Positions 7,104-11,695 of a DNA stretch of 11,695 bases are shown here, one piece after another (within the stretch, counting starts at the first letter, position 1; the number at the start of each line of letters is the position of its first letter). The position numbers were made by a program, and so were the translations under genes. Origin of the DNA: an uncultured Actinomycetes bacterium (GTDB lineage Bacteria; Actinomycetota; Thermoleophilia; Miltoncostaeales; Miltoncostaeaceae); the NCBI GenBank assembly GCA_903866425.1, contig CAIPNN010000283.1, positions 1 to 11,695 on the forward strand, given 5' to 3'. The notes below the pieces were generated by a model. It did not search any database. It was not told where the DNA came from and saw only the letters and a program-made list of their open reading frames with translations.

Positions 7104-7109
7104 TACCAT
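7104..7109 (+). promoter_or_regulatory. -10 element (TACCAT) of the FN3-like / J-TPR gene pair
   Basis: TACCAT lies 32 bases before the ATG at 7142 and 11 bases before an in-frame GTG at 7121. Initiation about 7 bases downstream would give a leader of about 25 bases that includes a GGGAG ribosome site at 7132-7136. Unlike the other copies of the motif here, this one would give a leadered mRNA. Confidence 0.4.
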
Positions 7110-7141
7110 GCCGCGGGCAGGTGATACGACCGGGAGCGCGG

Positions 7142-7540
7142 ATGACGACACGGGCACTGAAGACCACACGGATCGCGGCGGTGGCACTGGCCGCCACGGC
7201 GATCGCAGCGCCCACCGCGCTGATCGCAGCGGGTTCGTACAACACCCGCGCCGATGTGAGGACGATGCCCGTCAAGCAAATCCGTGCAACCAGCGCCAGG
7301 ATTGGCGCGATGGTGGCCCCGAACGGCGTGGCCGTACGCGTCAATCTCAAGATCACCGGCAGGGGCAGGACCGTGACCAAGACCCTCGGTCTGGTCGCGG
7401 CACGCGTGCCCCTCAAGACCATGTACATGAACGTCTCTGGCCTGAAGCGGAACACCACCTACAAGGTGCAGGCCGTCGCCATCAATGGTGGCAAGAAGAC
7501 GTCTCCGGGCACCACGGTGTCCTTCAAGACAAAGCGCTAG
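7142..7540 (+). CDS. Small secreted protein with one fibronectin-III-like domain
   Basis: A 132-residue basic protein. Residues 1-31 are a signal peptide or membrane anchor (Arg/Lys start, then a long Ala-rich hydrophobic run). The remainder looks like one fibronectin type III fold: SARIGAMVAPNG near the start, then VSGLKRNTTYKVQAVAINGG and a final GTTVSFKTKR, the usual pattern of strands E to G. Such domains are extracellular spacers or adhesion modules and have no catalytic role. The ATG was chosen for its GGGAG site 5 bases upstream; an in-frame GTG at 7121 would add 7 residues. The gene ends 8 bases before the J/TPR gene, so the two are probably cotranscribed. A partner or ligand is not evident. 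Confidence 0.75.
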   Translation: MTTRALKTTRIAAVALAATAIAAPTALIAAGSYNTRADVRTMPVKQIRATSARIGAMVAPNGVAVRVNLKITGRGRTVTKTLGLVAARVPLKTMYMNVSGLKRNTTYKVQAVAINGGKKTSPGTTVSFKTKR

Positions 7541-7548
7541 GAGTGGCA

Positions 7549-8628
7549 GTGGCGACGACGGATCCCAAGCGCGCGGCGCTGGTACGCGCATTGATGGAGC
7601 GCGACCTCTACGAAATGCTCGACATCCCGCGTGATGCGGGCGAGGCCGACATCCGCGCCGCACTTGCGAAGCGCACGGAGTGGGCAGAAGAGACACCAAT
7701 GCGTGCCGCAGCCCGCGATGCAGAGATGCACTGGATCGCCTGGAGCGAGCGTGCGCTCATCGACGACCCCGAGATCCGCGCCGAGTACGACGCCGCGCTC
7801 GACCGCAAGGCTGCTGCTGCTGAGCGCGCCATCGAGGCGCGCCAGCGCGTGCGCAAGCTGCACGAGGCCCGTGACGAGCTGGCCCGACGCGAGGCACGCC
7901 GTGTGGTGGTGCAGGAGCCCGAGCCGCCGAAGAAGGCACCCGCGCCCCGCAAGAAGAAGGCCGCTGCGCCCAAGGCCACCGACGCGGCTCAGGCTGTGCT
8001 GCAGGCCACGCAGGTGACGGATGCCGAAGAGGCGCTCCGCGGCCTGGAGGGTGCCGACGGCAACACCGCCGTGGCCATCGCCTTCGCCGACCGCGCCGTC
8101 GAGATTGACGGGTCGGCCGACACGCTCGCCCGCGCCGGTGCCGCACTGCGCGGCATTGGCGAGACCGACCGCGCCGTCGCCCTGTTGCGTCGCGCAATCG
8201 ACGCCGACCCGCAGCGCAGCGACGCCCGCATCAGCCTCATCAACGCTCTTCGCGACTCCGGTGACCTCGCGGGGGCGGAGTCGGCAGGCCGCGCAGCCGT
8301 TGAGGCAGTGCCCGCCAACGGCGGGGTGCAGTACACCTTTGGGCGCGTGCTCATCGATCTCGAGATGCTCGAGGAGGCTGAGACGGTGCTCGAGGCGGCC
8401 CAGCAGAATGGCAAGCCTGAGGCTGCCGAGCTGCTCAACACGCTGAAGAACGCCTACTCAGCAGATGGCGACTCGGGCGCGGTGGAGCGGGTGGAGGAGA
8501 TCTCCTACCCGGCGCCGCCCGCAACGGATGACCCCGCGGTGGCAGCGCCCGGCAGCGCCCCCAACATGGAGGCAGAGCCCGCAGCGCCCGCCGACGAGCC
8601 CGCGGCGGACGTCACCGACGAGGCGTAG
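7549..8628 (+). CDS. J-like domain and TPR repeat protein
   Basis: A 359-residue soluble protein. Residues about 18-86 resemble a DnaJ J-domain: DLYEMLDIPRDAGEADIRAAL at the start and ALIDDPEIRAEYDAAL at the end. The HPD tripeptide that J-proteins use to stimulate Hsp70 is missing; the region reads EWAEETP instead. A charged helix (about 87-120) and a Pro/Lys/Ala linker (PPKKAPAPRKKKAAAPK) follow. Two to three TPR-type helix pairs (about 173-300) come next, including TLARAGAALRGIGETDRAVA and AIDADP. The last 40 residues are an acidic Ala/Pro tail. The GTG at 7549 was chosen because AGGAG, overlapping the previous stop codon, lies 5 bases upstream; GTG 7543 is an alternative. It is probably a scaffold or adaptor; no enzyme motif is seen. 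Confidence 0.82.
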   Translation: MATTDPKRAALVRALMERDLYEMLDIPRDAGEADIRAALAKRTEWAEETPMRAAARDAEMHWIAWSERALIDDPEIRAEYDAALDRKAAAAERAIEARQRVRKLHEARDELARREARRVVVQEPEPPKKAPAPRKKKAAAPKATDAAQAVLQATQVTDAEEALRGLEGADGNTAVAIAFADRAVEIDGSADTLARAGAALRGIGETDRAVALLRRAIDADPQRSDARISLINALRDSGDLAGAESAGRAAVEAVPANGGVQYTFGRVLIDLEMLEEAETVLEAAQQNGKPEAAELLNTLKNAYSADGDSGAVERVEEISYPAPPATDDPAVAAPGSAPNMEAEPAAPADEPAADVTDEA

Positions 8629-9576
8629 TTATCCCGTGATGAGGCGTCGCGCGGCCCATTCACCGGTCCGCGCGACGTCCTCCACGGTGGGACCGGGCGC
8701 CACGGCATCGCCCGCCACGATGATGCGCGACCCCGCAGGGTTGGCATCGGCCTGGTCAATGCGCGACCTGGCAACGCAGTAGCGCCAGCGCTTCACCTGA
8801 CTCCATGACGGCTCCGGGGTGCCGGGGCCAAGCACCGTGCGAATGGCGGGGATCGCGTCGGTCAGCACCGACTCGTCGCTCGCGTCGAACAGCGTCTCCG
8901 ATGCGTCGGGTCGCAGCCGCGCCACCGTCGGCACGACGCCGTCCACCGGTGGACGGCCCTTCACCGCCTCATTGGTGACGTAGGCAACCGGGCCCGAATC
9001 GGGGCGCGCCGCCACCCACCCGGGCTCATCCATGGCGAACCCGGCCAGCACCATCACGGCCGGGTCGTACTGCACATCGCGGAGCGCATCGGCGCGCGCC
9101 GGCTCGGGGCTTTGCTCCAGCAATTCCACCGCCTGCGGGGCCGGGGCGGTGATGATCACGGCATCGAAGGTGCCGATGGTGTTGCCCTGGTCCTGCGCCA
9201 CCTCGATGGCATCGCCGGCCGCACGCAGCGCCGCCACGCGGACGCCCAGCATCATCTCGACCGAGCCCCCGGTGGGTACGGCTGCCGCCATCGCCTTGGG
9301 CAGAACGGTCATGCCCGCCGGCCACGCGAGGGCGTCGCCATCAAGCGGCACCGCGCCCGGCGCCACCTGCGCCACAAGCGCGTCCATGATGCCGTCGGGC
9401 GGGACCTCCAGCACCGGCAGCCCGTGATCGACCACAGTGGCCTCCACGCGCCTGGCCGCCATGCGCCCCCCGAGGCCACGGCTCTTCTCGATGACGACGA
9501 CGTCGTGGCCTGCAGCCGCCAGGTCGCGCGCCGCAACAAGGCCGGCAATGCCGGCGCCGACGACGGCAACCTTCAT
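8629..9576 (-). CDS. Renalase-like NAD(P)/FAD-dependent oxidoreductase (COG3380 type)
   Basis: A 315-residue flavoprotein with an N-terminal Rossmann dinucleotide site VGAGIAGLVAARDL, an acidic residue at the end of the second strand (Glu30), and EKSRGLGGRMAARR, a signature of the renalase/COG3380 group. The C-terminus has RWRYCVARSR and the FAD-contacting GDAVAPGPTVEDVARTGEWA. The family transfers electrons from a nicotinamide-like or amine substrate to FAD; the bacterial substrate is not settled. The segment after the second strand reads DHGLPVLEV where homologues usually have an aromatic GAQYFT motif, so the active site may differ. The ATG shares one base with the upstream stop. It is third in the photolyase operon and ends directly against the convergent TPR gene. 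Confidence 0.87.
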   Translation of the reverse strand: MKVAVVGAGIAGLVAARDLAAAGHDVVVIEKSRGLGGRMAARRVEATVVDHGLPVLEVPPDGIMDALVAQVAPGAVPLDGDALAWPAGMTVLPKAMAAAVPTGGSVEMMLGVRVAALRAAGDAIEVAQDQGNTIGTFDAVIITAPAPQAVELLEQSPEPARADALRDVQYDPAVMVLAGFAMDEPGWVAARPDSGPVAYVTNEAVKGRPPVDGVVPTVARLRPDASETLFDASDESVLTDAIPAIRTVLGPGTPEPSWSQVKRWRYCVARSRIDQADANPAGSRIIVAGDAVAPGPTVEDVARTGEWAARRLITG

Positions 9577-11048
9577 CAGGCCGCGTCCTGTTCCACGGGC
9601 TCACGCCGGGCGGCCTTGCCGATGTTCTTGAGCATGCCCCCGAACACGAACTTGTGAAACGGCCAGACCGCGTACCAGTACAAGCGGCCGAACACGCCGC
9701 GCGGGTCGTACAGGGCGGTCTGGTGAATGACCGACCCATTCGGCACCTCGCGCACCTCGAACTGCAGCCATGCGCGCCCGGGCAGGGCCATCTCGGCGTG
9801 CAGACGCAGCAGGTGATCGGGTTCGATGGCCTCCACGCGCCAGAAGTCGAGCGTCTCGCCGACTGCAAGGTGCTCGGGGTCACGGCGTCCACGTCGGGTG
9901 CCCGCACCGCCGAAGGGCAGGTCGAGAAAGCCCCGGATCTCCCACATCCAATCGGCGTGGTACCAGCCCTGCTCGCCGCCGATGCGCTGAATCGGGGCGA
10001 ATGCGCGGTGTGGTGACACGGGCACAAAGGCCGAGCGGGCATCCACCATGCGCGATCCCCGCCGGGCGCCGCCCCATGCCAGATCATCCTGACCCAGCGA
10101 CGACATGGCGTCCGACCAGCGCGTCTCGGCAAACTCGCTGTCCTCGTTGAGGAGCGCCCGGGCGATCTGCTCGTCCATCCCCATGGGCTTGATCGAGAAC
10201 ATGCGAAGCGCACGGTCGTCCTCGACCACCGTGGGGGCCTTGAGCCCCTCCACCAGTTCGCGCCCCACGCGGGCGTACACCGGCGTGATCAAACCGAGCC
10301 ACAGGCTCGAGAGGCGGGGCGTGAGCACCGGCACGCGGATGAACAGGCGCCTGAGCCCGATGGCGCGCGCGTACGCGCGCAGCAGATCGCCGTACGACAC
10401 GCGATCGGTGCCGCCGATCTCCACAACCATGCTCTCGGGCAGGTCGACGTCGGGCGACTGCACGAGGTACTCAAGGACGTCCTCGATGCCGATGGGCTGC
10501 GTGGGCGTGTCCACCCACTTTGGCCACACCATCAGCGGCAGGCGATCGACCAGTGCGCGCACCATCTCGAACGACAGCGACCCGGAGCCGACAATGGCCG
10601 AGGCCCGCAGCTCGATCGCGGGCACGCCGCACTCACGGAGGATGCGCCCCACTTCCTGCCGGCTTTCGAGGTGCGGCGACATGTGCTCGCCCGATCCGAG
10701 CGAACCGAGGTACACGATGCGACGCACACCCTGACGCCTGGCGGCATCTCCGAAGTTGCGCGCGGCAGCGCGGTCGGCGGCCAGGAAGTCGCCGTGCGCA
10801 CCCATCGAGTGCACCATGAAGTAGGCCACGTCCGCACCAGCCATGGCCTCGTCGAGACCCGCACCCGTCACCAGGTCGCCCTGCACGATATGCGTGTCGG
10901 GGCCCACCTTTGGGGCGAGCACCTCAGGTCGACGGGCGAGGCAGGTCACCTCAAAGCCGGCGTTCTCCAGACGGTGCAGCAGGCGACCACCGACATACCC
11001 GGTGGCACCCGTGAGCATCACCTTGCGACCATTCCCCCGTCCGCTCAC
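9576..11048 (-). CDS. SDR-type NAD(P)-binding protein with C-terminal DUF2867 (YbjT-like)
   Basis: A 490-residue two-domain protein close in length and plan to E. coli YbjT. Residues 10-300 form an atypical short-chain dehydrogenase/NmrA-like Rossmann domain: nucleotide loop TGATGYVGGRL (13-23), ADVAYFMVHSMG, RRIVYLGSLG and ELRASAIVGSGS. No clear YxxxK catalytic pair is seen, so it may bind the cofactor without classic dehydrogenase chemistry. Residues about 330-480 match DUF2867, with GWYHADWMWEIRGFLDLPFGG, LDFWRVEAIEPDHLLRLHAE and a final Tyr/Trp-rich GRLYWYAVWPFHKFVFGGML. The GTG start overlaps the photolyase stop (GTGA) and has a strong GAGGAGG 4 bases upstream (11053-11059). Its substrate is unknown; the flavoprotein gene follows with a one-base overlap. 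Confidence 0.9.
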   Translation of the reverse strand: MSGRGNGRKVMLTGATGYVGGRLLHRLENAGFEVTCLARRPEVLAPKVGPDTHIVQGDLVTGAGLDEAMAGADVAYFMVHSMGAHGDFLAADRAAARNFGDAARRQGVRRIVYLGSLGSGEHMSPHLESRQEVGRILRECGVPAIELRASAIVGSGSLSFEMVRALVDRLPLMVWPKWVDTPTQPIGIEDVLEYLVQSPDVDLPESMVVEIGGTDRVSYGDLLRAYARAIGLRRLFIRVPVLTPRLSSLWLGLITPVYARVGRELVEGLKAPTVVEDDRALRMFSIKPMGMDEQIARALLNEDSEFAETRWSDAMSSLGQDDLAWGGARRGSRMVDARSAFVPVSPHRAFAPIQRIGGEQGWYHADWMWEIRGFLDLPFGGAGTRRGRRDPEHLAVGETLDFWRVEAIEPDHLLRLHAEMALPGRAWLQFEVREVPNGSVIHQTALYDPRGVFGRLYWYAVWPFHKFVFGGMLKNIGKAARREPVEQDAA

Positions 11049-11695
11049 GCGGCCTCCTCATATCGTCCACCGGCGGCCTTGTACCGCTCAATCGCCTCAA
11101 CGCGACGCGTTGCATGATCAACAATCGGCGCCGGGTAGTCCGTGCCGATCTGGCACCCGGCGGCATCCTGCTCGGCCTGCGGCATGGTCCACGGCTCGTG
11201 GATGTAGCGGTCGGGCACCTCGGCGAGTTCGGGCACCCAGCGACGCACGTAGGCACCGGTGGGGTCGAACCGCTTGGCCTGAAGAAACGGATTGAACACG
11301 CGGAAGTACGGCGCAGCATCGGTGCCGGTACCCGCCGTCCACTGCCACCCACCGTTGTTGTTGGCCGGGTCGCCATCAAGCAGGCCACGCATGAACACGG
11401 CCTCGCCGCGGCGCCAGTCGAGCAGCAGGTCCTTCACCAGCACGCTCGCGCACACCATGCGCGCGCGGTTGTGCATCCAGCCCGTCGCAGCCATCTGGCG
11501 CATGCCGGCGTCAACCAGCGGGAATCCCGTACGGCCCGCACGCCACGCCTCGAGCAGTTCCGGTGCGTCATCCCATTCGATGTCCCGGAAGTGCTCCTTC
11601 AGCGCGGCACCCGCCACCACCGGATGCCGCTGCATGTGATGGGTGTAGAAGTCGCGCCACGCCAGTTGGCGCCAGAACGCCTGACGCGCCCGTGG
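11045..11695 (-). CDS. phr: Class I CPD DNA photolyase, C-terminal part (5' end beyond window)
   Basis: The enzyme uses blue or near-UV light to split UV-induced pyrimidine dimers. The visible 216 residues are the C-terminal part of the FAD-binding catalytic domain; the antenna domain lies past the right edge. Blocks RTGFPLVDAGMRQM, TGWMHNRARM, LVKDLLLDWRRGE and NNNGGWQWTAGTGTDAAPYF match E. coli PhrB closely. Aligned by eye, the electron-transfer tryptophans of PhrB (306, 359, 382) are Trp41, Trp94 and Trp117 of this fragment, the dimer-stacking Trp277 is Trp13, and the flavin-contacting Asn378 is Asn113. All catalytic features are present, so this is a repair photolyase and not a clearly diverged cryptochrome. 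It is the first visible gene of a three-gene minus-strand operon. Confidence 0.95.
   Translation of the reverse strand, partial: PRARQAFWRQLAWRDFYTHHMQRHPVVAGAALKEHFRDIEWDDAPELLEAWRAGRTGFPLVDAGMRQMAATGWMHNRARMVCASVLVKDLLLDWRRGEAVFMRGLLDGDPANNNGGWQWTAGTGTDAAPYFRVFNPFLQAKRFDPTGAYVRRWVPELAEVPDRYIHEPWTMPQAEQDAAGCQIGTDYPAPIVDHATRRVEAIERYKAAGGRYEEAA

Noticed and set aside
6574..7458. Minus-strand open frame opposite the MFS and FN3-like genes
   Set aside because: It spans two plus-strand genes and the promoter between them, and its product is Gly/His/Arg-rich with no domain.
7710..7990. Repeated short GC-rich and codon-level repeats in the TPR gene
   Set aside because: They are explained by Ala/Glu/Arg/Lys-rich helices and the Pro/Lys linker, not by a DNA-level repeat element.
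1..11695. CRISPR array, insertion sequence, integrase, prophage, toxin-antitoxin or defence genes, tRNA
   Set aside because: I found no regular repeats, transposase or integrase motifs, terminal inverted repeats, or tRNA-like cloverleaf ends by reading. A computed search could still find something small.

Overview
The window is high-GC bacterial DNA, densely coded on both strands, with frequent GTG starts and short intergenic gaps. The gene set fits Actinomycetota, possibly a deep-branching class such as Thermoleophilia: a PAC2-family protein with an acidic tail, a small multi-pass protein of a type seen in that phylum, an Ala/Pro/Lys-rich linker protein, and promoter-like TANNNT motifs placed right at start codons. 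The lineage is an inference from style and content, because no rRNA or other marker gene is present.

Layout. (1) Positions 1-2368, minus strand: cydA then cydB, the two core subunits of a cytochrome bd quinol oxidase. They overlap by 4 bases, and cydB runs off the left edge. (2) 2457-3638, minus: an orphan lipoprotein of the branched-chain amino-acid (LivK-like) binding type, separated from cydA by a strong hairpin. (3) 3748-4907, plus: a small multi-pass membrane protein whose stop overlaps the start of nth (endonuclease III). (4) 4920-5804, minus: a PAC2 protein, convergent with nth across a two-way terminator-like hairpin. (5) 5881-7065, plus: an MFS drug-efflux type transporter, divergent from PAC2. 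(6) 7142-8628, plus: a small secreted fibronectin-III-like protein followed, 8 bases later, by a J-like/TPR protein. (7) 8629-11695, minus: a tightly overlapping operon read as photolyase (N-terminus cut by the right edge), then a YbjT-like SDR/DUF2867 protein, then a renalase-like FAD oxidoreductase.

Functional picture. Three units are coherent. The bd oxidase serves low-oxygen respiration and oxidative or nitrosative stress tolerance. Endonuclease III and the photolyase are separate DNA-repair enzymes for oxidised pyrimidines and UV dimers. The photolyase is cotranscribed with two nucleotide-cofactor oxidoreductases of unknown substrate, an arrangement seen in other bacteria. The rest looks like ordinary chromosomal housekeeping and accessory content.

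I see no mobile element, CRISPR array, tRNA, rRNA or phage gene, and no clear novel multi-gene system. The most interesting leads are the J-like domain without HPD joined to TPRs, the photolyase-linked redox pair, and the recurring start-adjacent promoter motif.
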